Positions 24,411 through 35,478 of a DNA stretch of 64,000 bases are shown piece by piece. Source of the stretch: Berberis thunbergii. Its lineage: Eukaryota; Streptophyta; Magnoliopsida; Ranunculales; Berberidaceae. A program made the position numbers and the translations under genes. Within the stretch, counting starts at the first letter, position 1; each line of letters starts with the position of its first letter. Under the pieces are notes generated by a model. The model was given only the letters and a program-made list of their open reading frames with translations. It was not told the DNA's origin and did not search any database. The stretch covers positions 620,001-684,000 of the forward strand of contig QNQO01000450.1 of assembly GCA_003290165.1 (NCBI GenBank), given 5' to 3'.

Positions 24411-25145
24411 ACCAAGGTGGAGATTGTGGGATTTCGTGGCTCACAATTTCAATCCGTAGAGTTTGAAATGGAATAGGATTGCTATATATGTGACAGAATA
24501 CAGATCTTATAAAATAGGATCTCTATTCTATAGGGATTTCTATTCTTATTCAAAAGTCAAATACAGATCAGGCGTACAGGTTTTCTTTTGTATTCAAACA
24601 AGGACACAGATGGGTTTTCAGGTCCTATTAGGACTCAAAAATAGGAAGCAATGATTGCTATAAATATCAGCCTATTCCAGGGATTATTTATTGTATTTTC
24701 TGAGGCAGAAAACAGGGTATTGGGGCTGGTTTTTATCGAGAGAAAACAGAATATTGGGGCTGTTTTTATTGACAGAAAACAGGAGTTTATTCGCAGCCAT
24801 TGATCACAGTTTTCAAGGTAAGGTTTGAGTATTACCAAGGCAGAAAACTGAAGAGAATCTGCTGATTTTTCTTTGTATCGAAAGTGTAGGGAAGAACGGT
24901 ACAATCCGTGAGTATAACGGATTACTTTCAGATTGAGAGTTGAGAGAACTGGAAACTGTTCTCAAGAGTTTGTACTTTTTAGATTACTCTTTCATAATAA
25001 AGAAGCTCGTCGTTGTCTCGTGGATGTATGCACATTGCCGAACCACGTATATCTTGTCTATTTATTGTTACTGATTGCTAGACTCTTACTTTTACTTGCA
25101 AGTACCAATTATGTTCGAGCGTGTTTCGAGGATAATTTTACAACA
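24411..25145 (+). repeat. Polypurine tract and 3' LTR of the copia element
   Basis: CCAAGGTGGAGAT (24411-24424 area) precedes TGTGGGATTT at 24425. The LTR ends ACAACA at 25145, followed by TCAAC. It lacks the 4-base CGAT present in the 5' copy near 19434. Confidence 0.95.
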
Positions 25146-25150
25146 TCAAC

Positions 25151-25793
25151 ATTCACAAAGTAATTTATATTCCAGTCCATGAGATCATATTCATTTCATT
25201 CTTTTAAAAGTCTGTTTTTCATGATTATTATATGTGAGATATTTGTGTTTCCATTATTTATTCTCTTTCTCACATATAAATTGAGTGATAACTAACCAAT
25301 CTCTGAATGATTCATTTCTAAGTGACAAGAGAGATTTGTAGTCGAAGCATACAAATTCAAAGGTTATCTAGTCGTATCTTAGCTGAGAAAAATAAAGTTA
25401 TGTTGATAAGGTCATGCACACACACACTTCGAGTTGGGAATAATTGATGAAATTTATTTAACCTTTGGGTACTATTAAATCGTTGTTAGACTCGTTAATA
25501 TATTATTCTGACACTGTTCATTGTTTTCTGAAATTTTTGGCAATTAGATTCTTACTCTGAGGATAATAAATCAAGTTACCATGTTTTGGAAATTTATTGA
25601 GTCATAATGTTTGTGGGTAACATTTCTGGAAACCCTCACGAGACTATAACTCCTCCACTAGAGGTAATCTAGGGGTTTAAAGTCTTGCTGCACATTTAAG
25701 GTAAGTCCAACCGATGATTACTGCGAAAGTGAGTTAGAATTTTATTTTTATTAATTTGCTCGAGGACTAGCAAAATATAGATTTGAGGGTATT
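25151..25793 (+). other. Athila 3' internal segment and polypurine tract
   Basis: Non-coding remainder of the Athila-like element after the copia insertion. It ends with CTCGAGGACTAGCAAAATA and a TTTGAGGGTAT purine tract directly before the 3' LTR, a common Athila ending. Confidence 0.7.
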
Positions 25794-27626
25794 TGATATT
25801 CACATAATTATTACATAATATATCACTTAATTTATATATGTTAGTGTTTCAATTAGTATATTTTATTCTAATTATTTCATTTTCATGTTTTTGTAGAAAT
25901 TTAAGCGTGAACGATGAAATCGCATAAATGCAACAATTTGAAGAAATGATATATTAATTGGTCGATTCTAGCGGTGGTACAAAGTAGAAAGTCACATATC
26001 TAAACCTAACCCAAATAAATCTAGGTCCACCTAATTTAACCTAAGCCCAAATCCAAAAATCTAATTTAGAAATCCAAGCCCAAGGAAATAAGTGAACCTT
26101 ATTTAGGTCTTCCCCATTTTTAGAGAAAGCTTTCTTCTCTATTCTTCCACATTTTTTCTCCTCCTATCTTTTTCCAGCCACCACTCCTCCCTCTCCTCCT
26201 TGGCAAAGACATAGAGACCTTTGTCTCTCACCACTAACCAATCGCCATCGCCGTCTCACGTCTTCATCACGACCGAAACAGACCGCACACCACCACCGCG
26301 ACAAGAGCAGAAACAGGGAGCACCGCCCCTGTTTCTCTCCCTCATTTTTGTTCCATTTCGCTCCTCTCTCTCATGTCCTCCTCCATCTCTCCCTAATCCC
26401 TCTCCTCTGATCAACCACGAACCAACTCGCGCACAACCACCGCTCCTCTCTATGTTTCTTTCTCTAGCTGCCACAACCACTGAGCACCATCTCTCTCACA
26501 CTAAAACAACAGTTCCTGTTTCTCTCCCTCTCTCGGCCCTCTTTCCTGTTTCCTTATCTCTTTCTCATTGTTTCCCTTTTTCAAGACCACCGTCACAAGC
26601 ACCTCGCAACAAAGTTTCCCCACGCCACCTCGGCCATTCTCATCGTCCTTCTCATTTTTTTCTCTCTCTCGTGTCTCTTTCACCATCTCTCTCTTGCAGG
26701 GGAGTTTCACTGGAGAAGAAAAATCGGAATGAAGCAGGAGCAGAACATGTCGCACTGGAGAAGACGGCCGCGTGATTTCTAGCGGGAACCAACTGATTTT
26801 TGAATCAGTTGGCTATTGGCACCCTCAATTTCTGTAAGAGCCACCACAGTGTAGTTGCAGCTAATTCTCGAGATTCGCATTCGTGCTGAGATGGATTCCA
26901 CCTCCACCAATGCTGTTGTCATCCACCATGATCTTTTAGACCCCGTGCTAAGGCAAAGATGAAACCACAGGGTTTCCTAGAGTTTGCCGCATCTTAGTTC
27001 CATATGATTGAATGTTAAACACAGTTGATTTCTGAGTATCAATAATTAGCCTTCGCCGATTATATCCGGATTAATTATCTAGACTAGTCGGTAGTTAGAA
27101 GTACCCTTTATTGATATTCAAAGTCTGCTTTAATCAATTAATCTTAATCTGTGATTGTGTGTGCCATAAGAAGACATGCACTGCTAGGGGTTTAGAATTA
27201 GTTAAAATAAACCTGTGATTGTGTGTGCTGTAAGAAAACATGCAATGCTAGGGGTTTATTCCTTTGCTGAAATCAATTGCGAACTTAGATTAATCTTTAG
27301 ATTAGTCATGTTAATTCTTGAAAACAATAATTTATATTACACAAATCTCGAATAACCTGTTGTGGATTCGATGTCTTGGTCCATTTTCTTATCATCTAAT
27401 CAGTTAATTTTAGTTGTCAATTTAGTTATCTTAATTTAGCGATTTTCATCTGTTGCAACCCCCAACTTTTAATTAGTTCAAATAAGTCCTAGAATTTGAC
27501 TGTCTCGTCAATCCTAGTGGGATCGACCCGTATTTTCCATTGTCTACCTGTTAGAAAATCGTGCACTTTTCGTATTACAAGTAGGGTTTATTAGCTTATT
27601 AATTTAGGTTAATAAAAACTCCATCG
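25794..27626 (+). repeat. 3' LTR of the Athila-like element
   Basis: Collinear with 11887-13665 but 1833 bp long. It has about 75 extra bases in the C/T-rich part (around 26305-26390). Clearly more diverged from its partner than the copia LTRs are from each other, consistent with an older insertion. The terminal A of CATCA appears mutated to G. Confidence 0.9.
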
Positions 27627-28819
27627 ATTGTTCTTCCAATAGTAAGCACTCTGCCTCGAAAACGCAGTGAACCCCCTCGTCGACCTCGAACACCAGCTGT
27701 CATCGTTTGATGGACCATTTTGTCTCCACCTGCATCTTTTTAGCATCTTAGGCCTGTAGATCGGATGGACATTTGTCCACAGCCACATCCAAGCGTTCCA
27801 ACTCAGCCCGAGTTCATCCTAGTTCAGCACGGGTTGACGCCAAATCTGATTTGGCCAACCTCAAATGAGATCTTATGCCAGCAAACTCCGCTTCAAAGGT
27901 AGAAACTGCAGCCTTCATGGCCCCCAAGTTCACGACAGTACCGACATTCTGCATTTGACCAGTCAAAGAATCTACTTGGTAGAGAGCATCCGAATACAAC
28001 ATCCGCAGGTGCGCAAAGCTCTTTTCCAAAACAAGGATTTGCCCGTGAGCTTCGGGATGTAGCGTAACATGCCTATGCCATTCAAGGGCACGAACATTTT
28101 CCTTGGACTCATGATGACGTGAAATGTCAGTACTAGGACCAATGTTCTCTCTCTAAGACGATGGCCCTCTGAAGTTTCTGCCTGAGCAAAATGCGACAGC
28201 CCAAGAGTAGAGGTTGCAAGATTAGAAGACTTCCTCCTTCTCGGAACAACAACAGGAGGCATACTTGCCTCCAATTTTGCTACCCTGGTCAGGCTAGGCA
28301 TATCCAGACTTGTCTTCCTTGAACGGGGACTAATAACCCCTTCAGCCGACGAACCCTGTGCAGTGAGAACGTCATGAGAACACCGTAGCAATCCGCTACG
28401 CATAACATTTCCTGGCATTATGACCTCATCGACGAACATCAATGGGAGGTTGATGAACTCCTTCTCTATCCGTCTCTCCTCCTCAGTGAGAGTCGGAACT
28501 ACGAACTTCCCTAAAAAAAATTACATCAAACTAAAATCACGTCTGGGATCGAGAAAATAAGCAAGCAACTAAGAAACTTACAAAGGTCGAACTAAAAGTA
28601 TCTTGGGATTTTACGACTCCCAAGCTTAAAGTACGAGGAGTTCGCCGAAGCCAGGAACCAATACCTCTCCAAAGGCTCAGTGTCATCCGCTACTAAACGC
28701 AAACAAATAGGGGAATTCAGTATGCAAAAGCCCCTAGCATCCAATCGAGCTGTGGTCATATGATGGATTATCGTTAGATTAAAGCTTGCTAGGTCCACGC
28801 GTCTCACAACTATCCTCAA
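27627..28819 (-). pseudogene. Tat-1 antisense ORF, 5' portion
   Basis: Minus-strand frames at 28592-28819, 27972-28442 and 27814-28029 join into one degenerate protein. It has an N-terminal YWFLASANSSYFKLGSRKIP region, a basic linker with SPRSRK, and a C-terminal heptad-like helix (VSTFEAEFAGIRSHLRLAKS). Candidate exon boundaries near 28510-28590 suggest an intron. Tat elements are known to carry such antisense ORFs with coiled-coil ends. It continues at 11886-11590 and its 5' end abuts the truncated LTR. Confidence 0.6.
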
Positions 28820-29223
28820 TATTCATAAGCCCTGTTGAAGCAAGCATCTCGAGGATCAGCTTCGAACAGGCAATTACAACGGCTCTTTACTTCCAAGTAG
28901 GAAGCAAATTTCAGAGTACGTGTCACTTATGGAGACTTGCACCTATATAATACTCTTGGAATATGAACTATCTCCCATGTATCTATGAGCATATGGTTAA
29001 CAGGGAAACTTCCATCCACGGCACGATTCCTAATTAGATAAGGATCTTCACGCAAATCTTCTTCCCTAAACTATGCCATCGATGGCCTAGTTGAACCAGG
29101 ACTCTTGCATTATAAATAAGACATGAGGTTGGTAAGCTAATGTACACTACAAATTAATTGTTTACAACATTACACCTTCCTCAGATCTCTGTCTGACTTT
29201 AGCATCAGAGTGTCATCGGCCAC
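28784..29223 (+). repeat. Truncated 3' LTR of Tat-1
   Basis: Aligns with 5537-5980 of the 5' LTR, including TATAAATAAGACATGAGG. The first 150 bp and the last 90 bp are missing, so both edges are deletion breakpoints. Confidence 0.85.
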
Positions 29224-31050
29224 GTACCCAACTATTTCAATTATCTAGTTGTATGTTTTCCAAAATTGAGTTTTGAGTGATTACTTTGATTGGATAATTC
29301 ATGTTACCGTCTCCTTTTCTTTGAACTTACTGGTTATGAATCTTACTGTAGTTTGGCTTTATCATCACTGAGATATATCCAAAATCCCCTTTTCCATGTT
29401 AAAAAGGAAGATAGGGAAATGGTGGAAAAGATGGATAGAATTGGTGTTTTTAATTCTTCAATTTTCATACTTAGAATTACCTTGAAATTGCCATTAATAA
29501 TTCAAGCATTTTGCTGCACATACCTTGCATGTGCATTCAATGTTGGATATTTTAGTCATTAAATCAATATTTGTTGGTGACCTAATAGATTTGTTACAAA
29601 ATGAGGATTAGACCCAATGAAAATTTAAAATAAAGACTAAACTCAATTGAATATAAACTAATGAGGAATAAATTCAAAAAATAAAAATAAATAAATTATA
29701 TTGGTGGTGTCCTTAGAAAGTAGGTCAATTGTGGTGTTCTAATGATCTAATGATGGTGTTATTTAGCAAATGCCTTTAAGAATTTATAGGAGACCAATAG
29801 TTTGTAACAATTTACTACCACCCATTACTACATAATGAGTATTTCATCTCCAAAAATTCTAGCCAGCATTGTTTGTTGGCATTTTCTTGGCCTTGTTTGG
29901 GTTTTTTTTATACTTCTACCCCTTATATAGTAAGTGTTTGTGATTGTATTTTAAAGAGGAGAGACAAAATGTGTAAAAACACCAAAACAAGAGAAAATGC
30001 AAACCAAAAAAGGTTGGCTAGAATTACTCTTTCATTTCAGCTTGTCGAGTGAATGAGTGAGTGGCACTATTAATTTTGGAATGCCTTCCTTAATATCCCT
30101 CTCCCTCCCCTTCTGTCTACTTTTCTTTTTAGTTTGTAATTTTGAAGAACTTTTCTTCCCACATGTAGGATGAGGGATAAACACTTTTTTTTTTCTTTAA
30201 GGCAAAACATTGAGTTTTTTGTCCTAAAATCTTGTCTTATAAATTGAATATTGCTTCTGCATTAACAAGGTCTTAGTTTTCCAAACAATGAGACATGCAT
30301 GTACTCCCTAAATCAGCACCTACTAAAGTTCTCAATTATCCATGAGAGAATAATAGCTAAACCAAAAGATACAGAAAAAAATAAAATAAAAAATACTAAG
30401 AATGGGAACCTCAAAGGAGTAGTTTTGGTTAATTGACTTTAGCGTGAGCAAATTGCTTGAATGTCTTGTTGTTTTCCCAAAGCTTCGTATTATGATTGTC
30501 TGATTCACTCTAATGATGCATGGTGATCCTTGTTTACAGTTGAGTTTCCAGTACAATCAAGTCTCCTTGTAAGTCTATTGCAGAAGGAAACATCATAAAA
30601 ATGGCTTGTGCGTTATTATGCGACTCATGGGCGGTCTAACAAGTACCACCTTTCATGTTATATATCAAATAATATGATTTCTCATTCACTAGCCCCTTCA
30701 TTGTCTACACCTGCAATCTGATTAGCTCATTCTGTGATCAACAGATCCATGATCTCATGCAATTTGAGATGGTTTATGCTACTTCACGAGTTTGTTATGA
30801 ATTTTATATGATTGTTTGTTTTCTTGATTGCTATCAAATTGAGTTGCAGGTGGCTGTGTGTTCTGACGTTCCATCTTCAGTATCATGACTACACTCATGT
30901 AAGTAGTCAAAACTACTGCTATAGTCAGGATCCACTTTAGATTGCGACGGGACACGAAGAGACGGAATCGGGATGGGATTGATCAATCCCAATAAGACTC
31001 AGTAAAAATCAGGACGGGATTGGGATTGCGGGATGAAATACCCACCCCTA
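29224..31050. repeat. Right arm of the hAT-like element
   Basis: AT-rich, with no transposase motif in any frame. The last 110 bp hold ACGGGA and GGGATGGGA motifs and the CACCCCTA end. The open frame at 29290-29562 has no recognisable domain. Confidence 0.7.
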
Positions 31051-31359
31051 GTTCCAACCCTTGGTTTCCCTTTAACCTCAGACTCCTGCACATAAAACTG
31101 AAAATCTCAAGACGAAAACCAGCATAGAAAATGTCAAACATCTTAATATCATATTCTTCAGGTTAATTTAAATGAAGCCTTTGTGTTATGGACTATTTCT
31201 AAATCAAAATGGAATCCTAGTAAGACATGAACATGTAAAAAAAATAGTCCCCTAAAAAACCAAGTGCGTGTATCCGTTGGCTATTACTATTTGGATTATG
31301 TAGTTATTTCTACAATAACCTTGCTGAGCTAGATAATAAGTCTTGGACAACCTAAAACA
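31051..31359. other. Flanking DNA between two hAT-like elements
   Basis: Contiguous with 3745-4653 before the hAT insertion. On the minus strand, an intron-like end (TTTTATGTGCAG) is followed by sequence in frame with 4660-4560 across the target site. It may be a worn exon. I do not recognise a product. Confidence 0.4.
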
Positions 31360-32825
31360 TAGGGGTGGGCACGAGACAAGAGGTACTTCATCATATCCCA
31401 TTTTGTTCCTTCGAGATCAGGACGGGATAGACCTCATCCCGACCTCGTCCCATCCCAAACAGATTCGAGACGGGATTAGTATAGTTTTAATTTGTAAGTA
31501 GAGAAAAATACAAAATACTACTCAAAACTAACGCGTGGGAGGAAAACGATTAGCCCATATGCGTACGAACAACAACAAATTCCTCTGGTTGATGCCAAGT
31601 CTGTAATGTAAGTTAAACATATTTGATGTAAGTATTTATAAATATCAATATTATGAATTCAAGACCAGATTAGGATGAATAATAACTCTTTTAGAGAAGG
31701 GGTAGGCATGAGATGGATTTCTTCCCTATCCCATCTCATACCTTAGGGATTGGGACAGGATAGACCTGATCCCAACCTTGTCCCATCCCAAACGGGTTCT
31801 GGATGGGTCGAGATTAACGTGTTTTAATTTGTAAGTGGAAAAAAATACAAAGTAATACTCAAAACTAACCGTGGGAGGAAAGCGATAGGCCCATGTGCGT
31901 ACAAACAATGACAAATTCCTCTGGTTGATGTCAAGTCTGTAATATAAATTTAACAAATTTGATGTAAGTATTTATAAATATCAATTTTACAAATTCAAGA
32001 CCAGGATGAATAATTAACTCTGTTTAGAGTAATTTCAATGGTTAGACATTGAGCACAAATGAAGAAACAAGAGGATCAAATTATGAACCAATTTAAAATG
32101 TTTTCAAAGCATTGATGCACCCTTTTGTTTGGGTTCATAGTATAGGACTAAATTCTAATGAAATTCTAAATGTTTTCAATAGATTCTAACTTGGTTTCTT
32201 GCATTTGAGACAATATGATCTTTGATGCTCTTCGAAATGTTTGTATGACCACAACTAAAATTTCTATCCAAATAAAGGAAACAACATGGTAAAAAGGGGA
32301 AATCCTATACAATCTCAAAAACTCACTTCGTACATCGACAAGAAAGCAACATAAACTGCTAAGATTCAACAAAGCAAACAACAAAAACTCCTCACGTTAT
32401 CTTACCTGCAAATCCAAAACCAACCTCCACATGTAGTTCTTTCTCTTCCTTTTGGGTATGGTACCTTACAGGATAACAACCCCAACTTATATACCCAAAT
32501 TTGATGCAAGAAAATATGTCAACCAAAATTGTGGCCTACACTGAAACCCAACATACCAAGAATCACATATTGTTGAAAATGGCTCACTCTCATTATAAAA
32601 GAATAGACTTTTCACAATGAGTGAAAATATCTAGTGAAGTGTAAAAGCACATAGAATGTTTGTATGTTTTGGATACATAACAAATACACACACTTAAAAG
32701 TTGCACGTTACAGAGAGGAAAACATACTACCCACTGCCAACTACAAGAGCATTCCTAATAAGTATATTAAAATTATCAATAATGAATATTAAAAAATTCA
32801 ATTCGGGATGGGATGGGATGGGCGG
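31360..32825. repeat. Second hAT-like element, right end lost, with a 336-bp tandem duplication
   Basis: Begins TAGGGGTGGGCACGAGAC at 31360 and shares GTCCCATCCCAAA-like motifs with the first element. The first 336 bp are duplicated in tandem (31360-31695 and about 31698-32030). It ends in GGGATGGGATGGGATGGG where the Tat-2 LTR was inserted. No matching right end was found beyond Tat-2. Confidence 0.7.
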
Positions 32826-33529
32826 TGATGATACACCAAACCGTCGTTCGATGAGCACCGTACACATGTCATGATAATCTCATCAACAGAACAAATACCG
32901 GATTGCATGCTCAATTCAGCAAGGCTCAGACAACATTAAGCCCACTATTAGCAGATTTCAGAATGTTGGACCCGAATTGCAGCGCCTTAATAACCCCATT
33001 CGTCACGTGGTCAAGTCCAATACTAGTAAGCCCTGATAAAGAAAAAGTAAGCCATAAACCTTGATAAGGCAAGTATATGGGAAATCCCAAGACAAACAGG
33101 CCAACAATACATTGGATCCGACTAGGAAATAAATACTAGAGTATAAGTAGGGCAAGAAAACTTCCTTGCATGGACAACATTCTGAACGATAAACCTCTCT
33201 CGCAGATCTAGGAACACAAGTTGTGTAGGGAAACTTATCTACATGAACAACTCCCAAACAAGAAAGGATCTCGAGCAAGATTTTTTTCCCTAAACTATGC
33301 CACCAAAGGCCTAGCCAAACAAGGACTCTCACACTATAAAGGGAGATAAGGTCGATGAACTTGAGGGACACTACAGAATCCCAATTTACATTTGTAAGCC
33401 TCTCATAAGCCTTATCTAACTTAAGCATCAGAGTGTTATCGGCTGCCACACGGTAGTCCTTAGTTCACGTGTGCTTTTTGTGCAAGTCTAGGTAACGGTG
33501 AAGAAGGAGAGTAGAAATCGATTACATCA
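32826..33529 (+). repeat. 5' LTR of Tat-2
   Basis: TGATGATACACC...ATTACATCA, 704 bp. The inverted TGATG/CATCA ends support the boundaries. CTATAAAGGGAG near 33335 is the likely TATA region. It aligns with 56020-56311. Confidence 0.88.
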
Positions 33530-33554
33530 ATTTGGCGCCATCCGTGGGGAACGA
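33530..33554 (+). other. Primer-binding site of Tat-2
   Basis: ATTTGGCGCCATCCGTGGGG begins immediately after the LTR, the standard Tat-type primer site. Confidence 0.8.
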
Positions 33555-33606
33555 CATAATTCCTCAGAAGAAACAGTAATACCACATTTCCCAGAGAACC
33601 GGAAAA

Positions 33607-34178
33607 ATGGTGACAACGTGGTTTCACACCTATGGAGACGTTGTTGAGCCCTCAAACGCTCGAACAAACAGATCGCCACCCGTTCCGGTTCGACCACTGT
33701 GGGAGGATCTCCCTTAGATGGGCGCGTTGGTAACAGCCATGGTGGACCCAAGCATGGATCTATTGTCAGCTCAGATGCAACAAATCATACCAATGGTGAA
33801 GACACTCAAATCCATAAAATAGAAGTTGGGTGAGACAACATCACGCACTTCAATGACGAGTTAACCCTCGTCGACAGTGGTAGTGACGAAACAACTCTTG
33901 CAGCCTTCACCATAGGTCTGAGAGGTGTCAAGTTTTGTAATTTCCTCACCCTGGACCCCCAACCAATATGGCAGACCTGCTAAAGGACGCCAAGAGGTAT
34001 ATCACTCTAGATGAGGTGTTGACTACTATAAAATGAGTGGAATCCGAGAAAAAATCCTCTATCTTCTAGGATAAAAGGAGGGACGCCGATGGAGTTACGT
34101 CCTGCATGGAATATGCTCAAAGACCGAATGATCCAATAGGTCCCAAAGCCTGAGCATGCCCCTAACTTTCACAGATAG
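33607..34178 (+). pseudogene. Tat-2 gag remnant
   Basis: Starts with an ATG at 33607 in the same MVTT context as Tat-1 gag. Later it reads DETTLAAFTIGLRGVKFCNF (about 33888-33945), matching the C-terminal Gag motif of Tat-1. Most of the capsid is missing and stops are frequent. The CACTA insertion at 34179 cuts it. Confidence 0.65.
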
Positions 34179-34198
34179 CACTACACCAAAAATATCCA

Positions 34199-34470
34199 TC
34201 TGCAACGGTTTGGGATCATGGGGGTAAGCTATTGCCACGACTTAGAAGCCTAGCCATTTGAGGCGTCGCCAAATCACCTTTGACGGCTATAAACCGTGGC
34301 AACACTTATTAGCATTGGTTTTATGTTCGAGGACGCTTGACGATTTTTTGCATTTAGCCATGATTTTAAGCCGTTGCAAACATGATGGCCACGTTTTTAA
34401 ACCGTGGCAAGTGATGGCCACGGTTTTAAGCCATGGCAAGCATGAAGTACCACGGTTTTAAGTCGTGGCC
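34199..34470. repeat. Subterminal repeats, X end of outer CACTA
   Basis: At least six copies of GGCCACGGTTTTAAGCCGTGGCA-like units in both orientations (for example near 34280, 34365, 34390 and 34445). This end resembles the right end of the inner element (49310-49646). Confidence 0.85.
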
Positions 34471-34884
34471 AGTCAAAACAAAATTCAAAAAAAAAAGAAA
34501 TCTGGTTTGTTAATCGTTGCAAATTAATATAATCGAAAAAAAATACATTTTTTTTTGTTGCTGCAGCAAAATCACAGCCCCACACCTACAAAATCAGTCC
34601 TCCTTACTAAGATGAATATTTTCTTCAAGTTATAGAGTATATCATAACAAAGCATCCATATAAAATCAAATCCTTAAAACAGTCAACTCAGACTACTACA
34701 AGGCAACAACCACAACAATCTTTGCAAATGAATACTTTATTCCTAGATTGTAAACATCTTAAGTCATGAACTAGTACACTCAATATTAGAATAGGCAAAA
34801 ATGAGGAAATGAAGAAAATATAAGACATGGTATTGTATGAACCTGAAGAATCAAACAACAACGACAAAGTGCCTTTGCAGACTC

Positions 34885-35478
34885 TGTTATGTGCTCGAAG
34901 CTTTGCCTTTGCAGTGCCTTGTGCTCGAAGCTTTGCCTTTGCAAACTCTGTTGCTGCCATATAGCTTGGCAACTTTGGACTGTTATGTGACCCATTTTCC
35001 GAATATTCTTGCTTTGCTGGAAATGAAGCTCTCCTCTTGCTGGCCTTCTCATTGCTAGTTTTAACTTCCTTTGAGAACAACTCCTCATTTGTCACATGAC
35101 CATTTTCTTCCTTCCCAGTGCTCTCCAGAGTTGGTGAATCAACAACTGGATGAGCATCATGCAACTCATCAACTATATCATCTGCTACCAATGACTTCAG
35201 AGGACTTCCTCCATGAAGATCTTTAGACATTTGTGCATCCACTTCTTTCTTCGTCTTCTCAGAAAGCTCAACCATGCCCATATCTGGAACATGAGGCGCT
35301 GGATAGCCTGATGCCTTGCTGGTGGTGTGTCTCGACTTCTCAACCTCAGTCCCAACCACGCCCATATCTGGAGAACCTGATTCCTTTGTAGTAATATGTT
35401 TCAGTTTCTCATTCTGAACCTCTATCGTATCAACAATCTCAGTTGTGGAGTTTGAGACCTTTGTAGTAATAGATCCTA
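34885..35478 (-). pseudogene. Captured fragment: IQ-domain (IQD) protein C-terminus
   Basis: The minus-strand frame encodes KRRASFPAKQEYSENGS and then PSYMAATEFAKAKLRAQG, the conserved C-terminal signature of IQD31/32-like calmodulin-binding, microtubule-associated proteins. Upstream lies a long acidic, low-complexity region typical of these proteins. The end carries a local duplication of 25-30 bp (AKAKLRA twice, near 34890-34960). There are no IQ motifs and no start region, so only a 3' exon was captured. It is sense relative to the right end of the outer CACTA, like its neighbours. Confidence 0.8.

Larger units (their letters stand above)
19379..25145 (+). mobile_element. Ty1/copia retrotransposon, full length with target duplication
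   Basis: LTRs 19379-20102 (724 bp) and 24425-25145 (721 bp) both run TGTGGGATTT...ACAACA. The target duplication TCAAC is perfect (19374-19378 and 25146-25150). The primer site (TGGTATCAGAGC, initiator Met-tRNA) is at 20105-20116 and the polypurine tract at about 24411-24424. Domain order GAG-PR-INT-RT-RH is the copia order. I count by eye about 20 substitutions plus small indels between the LTRs (around 3%), making it the youngest LTR element here. Three frameshifts disable it. It is probably of the Tork clade. Confidence 0.95.
11887..27626 (+). mobile_element. Athila-like Ty3/gypsy element lacking RT-RNaseH-INT
   Basis: Long LTRs (11887-13665 and 25794-27626) begin TGATATTCAC. The flanks ATCGT and ATTGT form a target duplication with one change. 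The primer site (TTTTAGCGCCGTTGTCGGGG) is of Athila type. Inside are gag and protease, but after the PR-RT linker there is no trace of RT, RNase H or integrase. It must have relied on enzymes from relatives. A copia element sits inside it at 19379-25145. Confidence 0.85.
5384..29223 (+). mobile_element. Tat-1: Ty3/gypsy Tat-lineage retrotransposon, decayed and split
   Basis: Order on the plus strand: 5' LTR, primer site, gag remnant, protease, RT, two RNase H domains, integrase, 180-bp tandem repeats, antisense ORF, truncated 3' LTR. The second (archaeal-type) RNase H, the 3' tandem repeats and an ORF opposite to pol are known features of the Tat/Ogre/Retand group. The body is interrupted at 11887-27626 by an Athila-like element. 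The 3' LTR has lost both its start and its end, so no target duplication remains. Confidence 0.85.
4662..31050. mobile_element. Non-autonomous hAT-like transposon swollen by nested retrotransposons
   Basis: The left end reads TAGGGGTGTGCA at 4662 and the right end reads ACCCACCCCTA finishing at 31050. The flanks are identical 8-mers, GTTCCAAC at 4654-4661 and 31051-31058. An 8-bp duplication and TAGGGGTG-type inverted ends are hallmarks of the hAT superfamily. Both arms carry GGGATGGG-like subterminal motifs. The hAT sequence proper is only about 2.5 kb (4662-5383 plus 29224-31050) with no transposase. The rest is a Tat element with Athila and copia nested inside it. The ends seem intact, so the span is well supported despite its 26.4 kb. 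Confidence 0.85.

Noticed and set aside
26221..26775. A 184-codon open frame on the plus strand and two overlapping minus frames
   Set aside because: They lie in the C/T-rich part of the Athila LTR. The same region in the 5' LTR is not open. Composition explains them.
34688..35365. 225-codon minus-strand frame as a real gene
   Set aside because: The protein is only the tail of an IQD protein, lies inside a CACTA and has an internal duplication. It is a captured fragment.
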